Below, in pieces: positions 33,935-42,495 of a DNA stretch of 45,525 nucleotides. The position numbers were made by a program, and so were the translations under genes. The stretch covers positions 1 to 45,525 of the forward strand of contig JBMNHZ010000015.1 of NCBI GenBank assembly GCA_050950645.1, read 5' to 3'. This stretch comes from BRH-c25 sp012519325. GTDB taxonomy: Bacteria; Bacillota; Clostridia; Lutisporales; Lutisporaceae. The notes below the pieces were generated by a model. That model had not been told where the DNA came from. It saw only the letters and a list, made by a program, of their open reading frames with translations, and searched no databases. Numbering within the stretch: the stretch's first letter is position 1; the number at the start of each line of letters is the position of its first letter.

Positions 33935-35235
33935 TATTTTCTTTTATTTACCTTAACTTCAAAATACTCAGAAAACACAGGGGCTGTGTTTTTTTCAGCG
34001 GAACCCAGGTTATGCAGCTCCAGCTTGCTTTCCTGCAATATAGGATAAAACTGGTTGTTGAACAGCTTGCTGCTTATAAATGTTGCACTGTAAAAAGCGG
34101 ATAGCTGTCTGTCCACATGCATGAAAAGGTCGGGATCGGTAAGACAGCTGCGAAGCGTGCGTAAAGCGGCAAAAATAGCTGCTGTTTCCTTGAAGCTGTA
34201 TTTTTGTTTACTTTTGCCCGAGATCAAGAACAATCCGCTGCTTCTGTCCCAGTATGAGTCGATCCTGTCATAGAGCTTTAAATATGAAGCTTCATATTTA
34301 ATCAAATCGTTGATTTCATGCAGCTTTACCAGGCAGTTCATACAATTGCACAATGTGATAAAGGAGCTGAAGCCTTCATCGGTAATATTTCTTGCAATAT
34401 CACCGGTATGAGCCAGACGCTCACACAGCTCAAAACCTATTACATTAGCTGTGTTATATACTGCTTCCCTGTACATATCCGTATGGCTCAGAAGGGATAA
34501 AAGGCTGAGTCCTATGACGGACAAGTCCCGGGAGCTGATATCATTTATATTTTCTATAACATTCTCACATAATAACGGCAGAACTTCCAAGGCTTTCTCC
34601 AGTTTAGGCACCAGACTCTTTGGATATAATTCATTCCGCCAAAGAAGTTCCAGGACCGAAGAAATGGCTTCCGCAGCAAAAAATTGAGTTTTGATATCCG
34701 GATTCTCATTATTAAGTATAATCCTGTATTCACCATAAGCATTATCCCCTGCATCTTCCCCGGAATAATAAAAGTCTCCCAGTTTAAGAAAATCTATAAG
34801 AAAGCGGGCCTGTTTAATTGAGTTTATTCCCAGGCAGTAGGCAATAAACTCTTTATTTTCCGGTTGTATCTCACCATTTAATATGATAGTTGTGAGGGCA
34901 GTCATACAGCATATGGAATGAGCAAGTACATTAGGCTCAATGGACCTCTTCATTTTTTTCTCCAACCAGCGGAAGCTTTTAAAATCATAGGGAGCTTCGG
35001 GAACAGCCGCATATACGGGAATGCACTTTTTGTAAAGGGAGGACATAAAGGTTATATTTTTTGGCATTCTGCTGCTGCTTGTTCCTTTTAGGAGCTTGTA
35101 TATCTGACTTAACTCCTGCTCGTCAGGCATTTCTATACTTCCGCAGCCCGAAAGAAGGCAGAAGGATATTACATTGAGATAAGTCATAGTATTGCATTGT
35201 TTTATTATGTCAGGATATGAGAATTCAAAGATCAT
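33868..35235 (-). CDS. Hypothetical 455-residue helical protein
   Basis: A protein of unknown family, predicted to be mostly alpha-helical. It has repeated helix-pair-like blocks (NVLAHSICCMTALTTIILNG; RDLSVIGLSLLSLLSHTDMY; KLYDRIDSYWDRSSGLFLIS; SFKETAAIFAALRTLRSCL) that recall alpha/alpha-toroid folds such as terpenoid cyclase or six-hairpin glycosidase scaffolds. No signal peptide or catalytic motif is recognisable. The start is ATG 35235, with GGGTGGTG upstream. Reading further upstream adds a hydrophobic stretch and crosses into the insertion sequence. Its end overlaps the convergent gene at 33266-33934 by 67 bases. An IS30 element lies 88 bases upstream of its start and may have changed its promoter. 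Confidence 0.65.
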   Translation of the reverse strand: MIFEFSYPDIIKQCNTMTYLNVISFCLLSGCGSIEMPDEQELSQIYKLLKGTSSSRMPKNITFMSSLYKKCIPVYAAVPEAPYDFKSFRWLEKKMKRSIEPNVLAHSICCMTALTTIILNGEIQPENKEFIAYCLGINSIKQARFLIDFLKLGDFYYSGEDAGDNAYGEYRIILNNENPDIKTQFFAAEAISSVLELLWRNELYPKSLVPKLEKALEVLPLLCENVIENINDISSRDLSVIGLSLLSLLSHTDMYREAVYNTANVIGFELCERLAHTGDIARNITDEGFSSFITLCNCMNCLVKLHEINDLIKYEASYLKLYDRIDSYWDRSSGLFLISGKSKQKYSFKETAAIFAALRTLRSCLTDPDLFMHVDRQLSAFYSATFISSKLFNNQFYPILQESKLELHNLGSAEKNTAPVFSEYFEVKVNKRKYHCEPGVFQAEDILSGCKYLLY

Positions 35236-35307
35236 TGAAACACCACCCGATAATAGAATAAGAATATAATTGGTACACCTATATATATTTATGCAGGGGA
35301 GAAGGCT

Positions 35308-35323
35308 TATAAAACCAAATGTG
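35308..35323. repeat. Left copy of the 16-bp direct repeat flanking the IS30-family element
   Basis: TATAAAACCAAATGTG here is repeated exactly at 36518-36533. The inverted ends of the element lie directly inside the two copies, so this is best read as a target-site duplication. Confidence 0.75.
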
Positions 35324-36517
35324 GTAAATTGTAAAATGAAGTGTCGCGATAGATAAAAAAAGTGTCCCATAGGGACCAACTCAGCTATAATGTTAAGTGA
35401 CCAAACCCAACAAAAAGGAGAGAGGTATATGGGACACTTACATTGTAGCAAGATTGAGCATAAAAATAAACACTTAAATTACAGGGAACGGCTGAGAATA
35501 GAAATAATGCTTAAGGAAGGTGCCGGCACAAAGGAAATTAGTGAAATAATTGGTTGCAGCCAGAGGACTATACAAAGAGAGCGAAAACGCGGTTTAATAA
35601 AACAAATTAATTCGAACTTGGAATATTACCAGGTATATGACGCGGATTATGCCCAGAACGACTATATAGCAAAACATGAATGTAAGGGGCCGGGACTAAA
35701 AATAGGGCACGATCATAAATTGTGCGAGTATATAGAAGAAAAAATCAAAGCAGGCTGGTCGCCGGACATAATTGCAAAAGAGATTAGAAAAAAGGCAGAA
35801 TTCAAAGATACAAGAATATGCACAAAGACAATATACAACTATATAGATAAGAATGTTTTTCTAAATATCAGTTATAAGGATTTAATATATGGCAGGTATC
35901 GAAAGAGAACAGATAATAGAGTAAACAGGCCATCTTACAAGAATATAAGAGGCCGTAGCATAGAGGAAAGGCCGTCTAGTGTTGATAAACGGCAAGAATT
36001 GGGACATTGGGAAATGGATTTAGTGTTAGGCAAGAAAGGAGGAAGCAAAAGCGTATTACTTACAATGACAGAACGAGTAAGCAGACGTGAAATCATTCGA
36101 AAACTGCCTGATAAAAGCCAAGAAAGTGTAATAAAGGCGCTGGATGTAATGGAACGGCAAATGGGGCGAATTAAGTTCAAGGATACATTTAAAAGCATAA
36201 CAGTTGATAATGGTTCAGAGTTTTTAAACAGTTCGGAAATGGAGAGGTCTTGCCTTGGTAAGAAGAAAGCAAGAACGATGGTATTTTACGCACACCCATA
36301 TAGTGCATATGAACGAGGGAGCAATGAGAATATGAACCGGATGATACGCCGCTTTATACCCAAAGGAGCAGATATTGGTAAATATAGTAAACAGGAAATA
36401 AAGCGCATCGAAAATTGGTTAAACAATTATCCAAGGAAGATCCTGGATTACTATACTCCACTTGAAGTCTATAATCAGGTTGCTTAACAGAGGCGACATT
36501 TAATGTTGCAATTTATG
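35324..36517 (+). mobile_element. IS30-family insertion sequence
   Basis: A 1194-bp element bounded by imperfect terminal inverted repeats: 35323-35347 against the inverse of 36493-36517, 19 of 25 positions equal, both reading to the common inner end TGTCGC. It holds one intact transposase gene and is flanked by a 16-bp direct repeat. It sits between an unknown minus-strand gene and the AIR-synthase-like gene. Confidence 0.85.
35429..36487 (+). CDS. IS30-family transposase
   Basis: A 352-residue DDE transposase. The N-terminal helix-turn-helix (NYRERLRIEIMLKEGAGTKE, then IIGCSQRTIQRERKRG) is the IS30 signature. The catalytic domain shows first Asp in GHWEMDLVLGK, second Asp in SITVDNGSEF and Glu in YERGSNENMNRMIRRF, followed by the family's FIPKGADI. 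The frame is intact, so the element may be active. The start is ATG 35429 with GGAGAGAGG upstream. Confidence 0.93.
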   Translation: MGHLHCSKIEHKNKHLNYRERLRIEIMLKEGAGTKEISEIIGCSQRTIQRERKRGLIKQINSNLEYYQVYDADYAQNDYIAKHECKGPGLKIGHDHKLCEYIEEKIKAGWSPDIIAKEIRKKAEFKDTRICTKTIYNYIDKNVFLNISYKDLIYGRYRKRTDNRVNRPSYKNIRGRSIEERPSSVDKRQELGHWEMDLVLGKKGGSKSVLLTMTERVSRREIIRKLPDKSQESVIKALDVMERQMGRIKFKDTFKSITVDNGSEFLNSSEMERSCLGKKKARTMVFYAHPYSAYERGSNENMNRMIRRFIPKGADIGKYSKQEIKRIENWLNNYPRKILDYYTPLEVYNQVA

Positions 36518-36533
36518 TATAAAACCAAATGTG
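36518..36533. repeat. Right copy of the 16-bp direct repeat flanking the IS30-family element
   Basis: Exact second copy of TATAAAACCAAATGTG (see 35308-35323), directly outside the right inverted end of the element. Confidence 0.75.
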
Positions 36534-36608
36534 ACACTTTCATTGTGACTCAATGACAGGGTTGTGCTATAATCATAAATATACTGAACTTAAGAGAAGG
36601 TGTTGTGT

Positions 36609-37586
36609 ATGAAAGAAGGGAAAATTCCTCCCGAGCTGTTGAAAAGCCTGATATTTGATAATATCAAGGTGCGTAATGAAGAAGTGATAATGCGGCCTGA
36701 AATAGGAGAGGACTGTGCTGCCATAGACTTTGGAAGCCATGCATGTGTATTGTCCACTGATCCTATAACAGGAGCCGTAAAGAATGCCGGTGCCCTGGCA
36801 ATACATATATCCTGCAATGATGTTGCAGCCAGCGGGGTGAGGCCGGTTGGAATAATGATGACGATTCTGGCGCCTCCGGAAGCTGGGGAAGAGGATATAA
36901 GGAGGGTAATGGAGGATGCAGGGGAAGCAGCTTTAAAGCTGGGAGTGGAAATTATAGGAGGGCATACCGAAATAACCTCTGCTGTAAACCGGATTGTTAT
37001 ATCCACAACTGCTTTGGGGAAGGTGCTTAAGGATAGAATAGTAAGATCTTCGGGAGCAAAAGCGGGAGATGATGTGATAATGACAAAGTGGGCAGGCCTG
37101 GAGGGCACATCAATAATAGCTGCCGATAAAGGAAAGGAGCTTGAGGCCGCCCTGACGCCGGAAGAAATAGAAGCTACCAAATCATTTATCGATAATATCA
37201 GTGTAGTGGAAGAAGGGGTGATAGCAGGAGAATTCGGAGCAAACAGCATGCACGATGTTACCGAGGGAGGCATATTGGGGGCTGCATGGGAGATTGCAGA
37301 ATGCTCAGGCAAGGGAATAGAAATATACATTGAAAAGATACCTGTACGGGAGGTTACAAAAAAAATCTGCAGTTTTTATGGAATTGACCCCTATAGGCTG
37401 ATATCAAGCGGTTCAATGCTGATTACCGCTTCAAAGGGAGCTGAACTGGTAGAAATACTGGAAAGCAAAGGTATACCATCTGCGATAATCGGCAGGATAA
37501 CAGAGCGGGGAAGAAATATAATAAGTAACGGGAAGATTTTTCCCCTGAATCCTCCCGGTGCGGATGAAATTTATAAAGCTTTATAA
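36609..37586 (+). CDS. AIR synthase-related (PurM/HypE-like) ATP-binding protein
   Basis: A 325-residue member of the PurM/HypE/SelD/ThiL superfamily. The N-terminal AIRS domain shows MRPEIGEDCAAIDFG, STDPITGA, CNDVAASGVRPVGIMMTIL and IIGGHTEITSAVNRIV. The C-terminal domain shows MHDVTEGGILGAAWEIAE. Layout is closest to HypE, but the C-terminus ends ADEIYKAL without the conserved Cys that HypE uses to make the Fe-cyanide ligand, and no hyp genes are near. The substrate is therefore unknown. The start at ATG 36609 has AGAAGGTG upstream. The IS30 element lies about 75 bases upstream. Confidence 0.85.
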   Translation: MKEGKIPPELLKSLIFDNIKVRNEEVIMRPEIGEDCAAIDFGSHACVLSTDPITGAVKNAGALAIHISCNDVAASGVRPVGIMMTILAPPEAGEEDIRRVMEDAGEAALKLGVEIIGGHTEITSAVNRIVISTTALGKVLKDRIVRSSGAKAGDDVIMTKWAGLEGTSIIAADKGKELEAALTPEEIEATKSFIDNISVVEEGVIAGEFGANSMHDVTEGGILGAAWEIAECSGKGIEIYIEKIPVREVTKKICSFYGIDPYRLISSGSMLITASKGAELVEILESKGIPSAIIGRITERGRNIISNGKIFPLNPPGADEIYKAL

Positions 37587-37618
37587 TAAATCGAAACAAA
37601 ACATGTAAATTTCCGTCG

Positions 37619-37650
37619 AAAGATACGAGCATATCGTATCTTTTTTTATT
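37619..37650 (+). terminator. Terminator after the AIR synthase-like gene
   Basis: AAAGATACGA (37619-37628), loop GCATA and TCGTATCTTT (37634-37643) form a perfect 10-bp stem followed by TTTTATT. Confidence 0.85.
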
Positions 37651-37821
37651 GTATGAAACAGAAATGAAACATTATAGTAATACAATTATAATAAAAAGAC
37701 AAAGGTATTTGGGAAATATGGTCGAAATATATAATATATATGTATATTGGATGTTTTTTAATGGAACATTCTGCGAATTTTGCCGCCTAATTTAAAAATC
37801 ATCTACGGAAGGAGGAATTAT

Positions 37822-40281
37822 ATGAAAAAAATATTTGTAGTTATAACTGTGCTCTGTCTAATGCTGACAAGCTTTGCAGGCACTGTATACGCACAAGCAG
37901 CGGTCTCAAAAGCGCCTCCGCTGTCGATGCAGGTACTGGGAAAGAAGGTAAGTACAGCAAATCCTCCTATCATTAAGAACAATAGGATTTTCCTTCCTGT
38001 AAGGGCGGTAGGAGAAGCACTAGGCTACAAAGCAACCTGGAATGCCAAAACCAGTACCATGGAGCTTAAGGGCTCCGGACAGACTATAAAGGTAACTGTT
38101 GGCAGCACCAATGCTTATGTGAACGGAAATAAGGTAATACTGGATGCCGCTCCCATAATGTATAAGGAAAGATCTTACATGCCGCTGACATTTGTGCAGG
38201 AGCATTTCAACTATACTACTACATATGACAAAACCAGTAACATGATTTCAATTAACAAGAAAACAGCGGCTGACAAAGCAGCTGGACAAGCCCAGGGCTT
38301 GTATGTCCTTGGGAAAAAGATAGGAACGGATGTGCCGGTAATAAAAAACAATGCTGTGTACATACCTTTGAGACATGCCGGAGAAGGAATGGGGTATAAG
38401 GTCAGCTGGTATGCAGGTCCCGCGACTATGGAAATGAGACTGGGCGACAACCTGGTCAAGGTAACGGTAGGCTACGGATTTGGAGTTATAAACGGCAAAA
38501 GCGTTAAGATAAGTCCGGCACCCATTATGTACAATTCACGGGTATATGTACCTATAACCTTTATACAGAACAACTTTGACTATGATGTTTCCTATGATAA
38601 AGCAAAAAACGCGGCAAGTATAGATAAAAGGAAACCTCTTGTGGAAGAAGCCGAAGAGCCTATAGAATACAAAAAGGCAAAAATTGAAGAGATTATTTAC
38701 GACGATAATGGGGGATTCCCTCAACTGAATATTGTTGCGGACAATCCCGTAAAATATAAAAGCTTCACCATGATGAACCCTGACAGAATGGTAGTGGATA
38801 TAGAGAATTCCGTTTTGAATACCGAATTTGAAACAAAGGAAATAGGCAAAGGCGGTGTAATCAGAGCCAGAGTGGCACAATTCAGCAGATCTCCCGATGT
38901 GGTGAGAGTGGTAATTGACCTGGAGAACCAGCAGTTGTGCAAACTGGTGCAATCCAATGACAAAAAGACAATATCCCTTATATATGCCAATATAATCATC
39001 CCTGTCAGCTTTGCAAAAGAAGAAGGCAGAGACGTGTTAATGATAAGGGGAAGCCAGGAAATGGATACCAACGTATTCGAGCTGGAAAATCCGGACAGAC
39101 TTGTAGTTGATATAAGAAAAGCGGTGTTGAGCGACAAGGGGCAGAAGGTTGAAACAAACACACCTTATGTGAAATCCATAAGGACAGGCCAGGTGGATGT
39201 GGGTGTTGCACGGGTAGTACTTGATGTGGAACCGGGAATATACTATGACGTTGTTAATGATGGGAGCCTGACAAAGGTATATATTTCCGATGTGCCCTTC
39301 TCATTCTTTGATTATAAGAAATACTACAACTCAGCACTTGTTGATTTAAGCCCCGGTTCAGAAGTGGAATATCAGCCGATAATCGATAAGGCAAACAGGA
39401 CACTTAAGATAATGATACCGAAGGATTTGGACGTGGAAGAAAAAGAACATAGTATAAATGACAATATAATTGAAAAGGTTACAGTCACAAAAGAAACCTA
39501 TGGAGATCATGTATTTACCACAGCAGCCTTCAAAATGAAGCCGCATGTAGAGTATGAACTCCTTTCGCCGGCACTTACAAAGCTGGTAAGTGTAAGGTTT
39601 AAATATAAGGCGTCAAAATCCGACCAGCTTACAGTGTTGATTGACCCGGGTCACGGAGGAAAGGATCCCGGCGCAACGGCTATTGACAAAAAGACTTATG
39701 AAAAGGATCTTAACCTGGATGTAGCACTGAGGTTGAACAGGATACTGAGGGATATAGGCTTTAATACAATTATGACAAGAACCGATGACAGATATGTGGA
39801 TCTTGTCAGCAGATCAGGACTGGCAAACAACAATTATGTTGACTTTTTCATGAGTATCCACTTCAATGCCTATAACAGCACTGCCAAGGGTATAGAAACA
39901 TTGTATTATCCCAATGAAATAACCGATGAATATCAGATCGACAACAGGGAAATAGCGAATATATTCCACAGCGAGCTTATTGATGCATTAAAGAGAACCT
40001 CAAGGGGAATAACACCGAGGCCGGGACTGCATGTATTAAACAAGACAAAGATGCCTGCCATACTTGCAGAATTAGGCTTCATAACAAACCGTGAGGACTT
40101 TGCGGAGATACAAAAGAAGGAATACAGGGAAATGGCAGCAAGAGCATTGGCAGTTTCCATTGTGAAATACTTCCAGGATATTCAGGGTATTGGCCTTAAT
40201 GTGGATACCAATGCCATATATGCAGCTCCTACACCTAAGAATCCGTACAGCCTGACAAATAGCACAGGATCCGGCAGCTGA
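37822..40281 (+). CDS. N-acetylmuramoyl-L-alanine amidase with cell-wall targeting repeats
   Basis: An 819-residue secreted zinc amidase that cleaves the lactyl-peptide bond of peptidoglycan. Order: Sec signal (residues 1-25, ending VYAQA); two copper-amine-oxidase N-terminal-like repeats (about 35-145 and 155-265), each with FLPVRAVGEALGY or YIPLRHAGEGMGY; two AMIN-type modules (about 280-500), each carrying a VVD(I) motif (DRMVVDIEN; DRLVVDIRK); a linker; and a C-terminal Amidase_3 domain (about 605-790). Zinc ligands are His in DPGHGGKDPG, Glu in YEKDLNLD and His in SIHFNAY, with catalytic Glu in LAELGFITN. The domain set is typical of clostridial cell-division or sporulation amidases. AAGGAGG precedes ATG 37822. 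Confidence 0.93.
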   Translation: MKKIFVVITVLCLMLTSFAGTVYAQAAVSKAPPLSMQVLGKKVSTANPPIIKNNRIFLPVRAVGEALGYKATWNAKTSTMELKGSGQTIKVTVGSTNAYVNGNKVILDAAPIMYKERSYMPLTFVQEHFNYTTTYDKTSNMISINKKTAADKAAGQAQGLYVLGKKIGTDVPVIKNNAVYIPLRHAGEGMGYKVSWYAGPATMEMRLGDNLVKVTVGYGFGVINGKSVKISPAPIMYNSRVYVPITFIQNNFDYDVSYDKAKNAASIDKRKPLVEEAEEPIEYKKAKIEEIIYDDNGGFPQLNIVADNPVKYKSFTMMNPDRMVVDIENSVLNTEFETKEIGKGGVIRARVAQFSRSPDVVRVVIDLENQQLCKLVQSNDKKTISLIYANIIIPVSFAKEEGRDVLMIRGSQEMDTNVFELENPDRLVVDIRKAVLSDKGQKVETNTPYVKSIRTGQVDVGVARVVLDVEPGIYYDVVNDGSLTKVYISDVPFSFFDYKKYYNSALVDLSPGSEVEYQPIIDKANRTLKIMIPKDLDVEEKEHSINDNIIEKVTVTKETYGDHVFTTAAFKMKPHVEYELLSPALTKLVSVRFKYKASKSDQLTVLIDPGHGGKDPGATAIDKKTYEKDLNLDVALRLNRILRDIGFNTIMTRTDDRYVDLVSRSGLANNNYVDFFMSIHFNAYNSTAKGIETLYYPNEITDEYQIDNREIANIFHSELIDALKRTSRGITPRPGLHVLNKTKMPAILAELGFITNREDFAEIQKKEYREMAARALAVSIVKYFQDIQGIGLNVDTNAIYAAPTPKNPYSLTNSTGSGS

Positions 40282-40293
40282 TTTTAGTATAAA

Positions 40294-40417
40294 AAGACAC
40301 GGGGACGTTTCTCCTGTCTGAAGACACGGGGACGTTTCTCCTGTCTCACTTTCAGTGAGACAGGAGAAACGTCCCCGTGTCTTTCCCGTTGTCCCCGTGT
40401 CTTTGTCCCCGTGTCTT
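40294..40417. repeat. Palindromic interspersed repeat cluster
   Basis: A 26-base unit beginning AAGACACGGGGACGTTTCTC occurs at 40294-40319 and 40321-40346, and inverted at 40358-40383. The second and third copies extend to a perfect 30-bp stem (40321-40350 with 40354-40383) with a 3-base TTC loop. Two further short inverted copies GTCCCCGTGTCTT follow at 40391-40403 and 40405-40417. This resembles REP-type elements whose GACACGGGGACG core is scattered through some bacterial genomes and can be moved by REP-associated transposases. It may also act as a terminator after the amidase gene. Confidence 0.8.
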
Positions 40418-40499
40418 CGCAACGCATTATTCTTCTTATACGAATATACCCCTTACAAGACTAATATAATATATTGATAAAAAATAAGGGGTGAAGTGA

Positions 40500-41555
40500 A
40501 TGAACAGAAAGTTTATACTATTATCGGCACTACTTCTATGCTGTACATTGATACTTACAAGCTGCAGCAACCCGCTGACTGCTTTATGGGATTTCTTTAA
40601 TAAAAAGACTGATACTGCCGAGGAAAGCCCCCCGCAGGTACAGGAGGAAATTCAAAGCATGAGTGAAATAATCCCCTCCCAGCCGGAGGACACCAGAGCG
40701 GCAGTGCTTTATTACAAGGACAATGAGAGTTTTCTTATACCTGTTATGAGATACATACCCAAAGGAGATCTTGGCGTAGCGAAAACAGCAATATCAGCTA
40801 TCATTTACAGCCCGGTGACGGTACAGGATATCAGTGCTGCAGGATTGACACCGACATTGCCTATGGGCACCAGAATCAATGGGGCAGTCATAAGGGATAA
40901 CGGTTTGGCAATAATGGATTTTTCCAAGGAGTTCCTGAATTTCAGCAGTAAGAAGGCTGAAGAGCTGGGAATCAAAGCAGTGGTATATACGCTTACCGAG
41001 TTTCCCAATATAAAAACAGTTGAAATCAGAGTAGACGGCAAAAAAATTGAAGAAATGCCCAAGGGAACAAAATTAGGAAGCGCGCTTAAAAGAACCGAAA
41101 TAAATCTTCAGCCTTTAGAAAACCCGGGTGAAAAGTTATCTAAGGTTGTGGTATACTATCATAAAAAAGGAAGCGGTGAATACTCGTATTTTGTTCCTGT
41201 AACAAAAGTGGTATCAGGATTCGAAAACAGTGCGGAAGCCGCAATAAAGGCGCTGCTTGAAGGCCCCGCAGGGGCAAACAGTCTTAAAAACCCTTTTCCG
41301 GAGGGGACACAACTACTGGGTGTGCAGGTAAATGACGGTATAGCTTATGTTAATTTTTCCGAACACATATTAACTAAGCAAAGGGACAAAGCAGCAGAGA
41401 ATACCATGATAAAGGCAGTAACGCTTACTTTGAAGGAATTTCCCGAGATTTCAAAAATTAAAATATTTGTAAATGGCAAGATTGTTGAAAACACAGATGG
41501 TTTGGGTGCAGACAATTACATTGCAGTTCCGACTTTTATTAATTTTTATGAATAG
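40500..41555 (+). CDS. GerMN-domain lipoprotein
   Basis: A 351-residue lipoprotein with lipobox LTSC and the modified Cys at residue 22, followed by two GerMN modules (about 65-190 and 210-345). Both modules carry the same pattern of VLYYKDNESFLIPVMRYIP or VVYYHKKGSGEYSYFVPVTK, then LPMGTRINGAVIRDNGLAIM or FPEGTQLLGVQVNDGIAYVN. GerM proteins of Bacillus act in spore formation and germination, and the two-module lipoprotein form is common in Clostridia. GGGGTGAAGTGA precedes ATG 40500. The nearby amidase suggests a shared role at the cell or spore envelope. Confidence 0.88.
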   Translation: MNRKFILLSALLLCCTLILTSCSNPLTALWDFFNKKTDTAEESPPQVQEEIQSMSEIIPSQPEDTRAAVLYYKDNESFLIPVMRYIPKGDLGVAKTAISAIIYSPVTVQDISAAGLTPTLPMGTRINGAVIRDNGLAIMDFSKEFLNFSSKKAEELGIKAVVYTLTEFPNIKTVEIRVDGKKIEEMPKGTKLGSALKRTEINLQPLENPGEKLSKVVVYYHKKGSGEYSYFVPVTKVVSGFENSAEAAIKALLEGPAGANSLKNPFPEGTQLLGVQVNDGIAYVNFSEHILTKQRDKAAENTMIKAVTLTLKEFPEISKIKIFVNGKIVENTDGLGADNYIAVPTFINFYE

Positions 41556-41595
41556 GGGCGCTTATTCAGAACGTCCCTGAATACAGCAAAAAAGA

Positions 41596-41624
41596 TTGAC
41601 AAGCTGTATGTTTTTGTGGATACT
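41596..41624 (+). promoter_or_regulatory. Possible rph promoter
   Basis: TTGACA (41596-41601) and GATACT (41619-41624) are 17 bases apart, about 107 bases upstream of rph. The -10 box matches only four of six consensus bases. Confidence 0.35.
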
Positions 41625-41730
41625 TCTATTGCATACACGGAATAATATTAATAATAAATATGTTTTATGAGCGAAGGTAAAGAGGAATTTCCAGGCAAAA
41701 AACAAATACTTTGAAAGGGGAGGAAGACAG

Positions 41731-42495
41731 ATGCAGAGAATTGATGGGAGAAACAATGAACAGATCAGGCCGGTGAAAATAACAAGAAACTATTTAAAGC
41801 ATGCAGAAGGCTCAGTGCTTATAGAAATGGGTGATACCAAAGTAATTTGCACGGCTTCAGTAGATGACAAGGTGCCTCCTTTTATAAAGGGAACAGGCAA
41901 GGGCTGGATTACCAGTGAGTACGGAATGATTCCCAGATCAACTGAAGCACGTAAGCCAAGGGAGTCAACAAGGGGAAAAGTTGACGGCCGAACAATGGAG
42001 ATACAGAGGCTTATAGGGAGGGCTCTGCGATCCATTGTGGATCTGGAAAAACTGGGAGAAATGACAATTTATATAGATTGCGACGTAATACAAGCTGATG
42101 GAGGCACAAGGACGGCATCCATAACCGGTTCTTACGTAGCCATTGTTGATGCCTTATATAAGCTGGTTCAGCAGGAAAAGATCGAAGCAATGCCCTTGAA
42201 TGGGTATATTGCGGCAATAAGCGTCGGCATAAAAGACGGGGAAGCAATATTAGACCTGAATTATGCGGAGGACTCAACCTGCCAGGTCGATATGAACATA
42301 GTAATGACCGATAAGAGGGAGTTTATTGAGATTCAGGGTACAGGAGAAGAAAGCCCCTTCAGCAAGGCACAGCTTCAGGAAATGATGGGGCTGGCCGAAA
42401 AAGGCATAAAGGAGCTGATTGAGATACAGAAGCAATCCCTTGGTGATATTGATAAGGCAGGTATAAGTGATGAAGATGATAGCAGCAACAAATAA
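41731..42495 (+). CDS. rph: Ribonuclease PH
   Basis: A 254-residue phosphorolytic 3'-5' exoribonuclease that trims tRNA 3' ends. Family motifs are QRIDGRNNEQIRPVKITRNY, GDTKVICTASVDDKVPPF, the phosphate-site region GWITSEYGMIPRST, EIQRLIGRALRSIVDL, IDCDVIQADGGTRTASITG and DLNYAEDSTCQVDMN. A short acidic C-terminal tail extends beyond the usual end. GAAAGGGGAGG precedes ATG 41731. It overlaps rdgB by 26 bases, a pairing common in Firmicutes. Confidence 0.95.
   Translation: MQRIDGRNNEQIRPVKITRNYLKHAEGSVLIEMGDTKVICTASVDDKVPPFIKGTGKGWITSEYGMIPRSTEARKPRESTRGKVDGRTMEIQRLIGRALRSIVDLEKLGEMTIYIDCDVIQADGGTRTASITGSYVAIVDALYKLVQQEKIEAMPLNGYIAAISVGIKDGEAILDLNYAEDSTCQVDMNIVMTDKREFIEIQGTGEESPFSKAQLQEMMGLAEKGIKELIEIQKQSLGDIDKAGISDEDDSSNK

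Noticed and set aside
36609..37586. A second purM or a true hypE
   Set aside because: purM is already present at 17648 with all its motifs, and this protein lacks the HypE C-terminal Cys.
40294..40417. Possible CRISPR array
   Set aside because: Copies are both direct and inverted, adjacent spacers are absent or a few bases long, and no cas genes are present. A palindromic interspersed repeat fits better.
41563..41583. Terminator after the GerMN gene
   Set aside because: TATTCAG/CTGAATA makes a 7-bp hairpin, but it is followed by an A-rich stretch rather than T residues, so it is weak evidence for termination on the plus strand.
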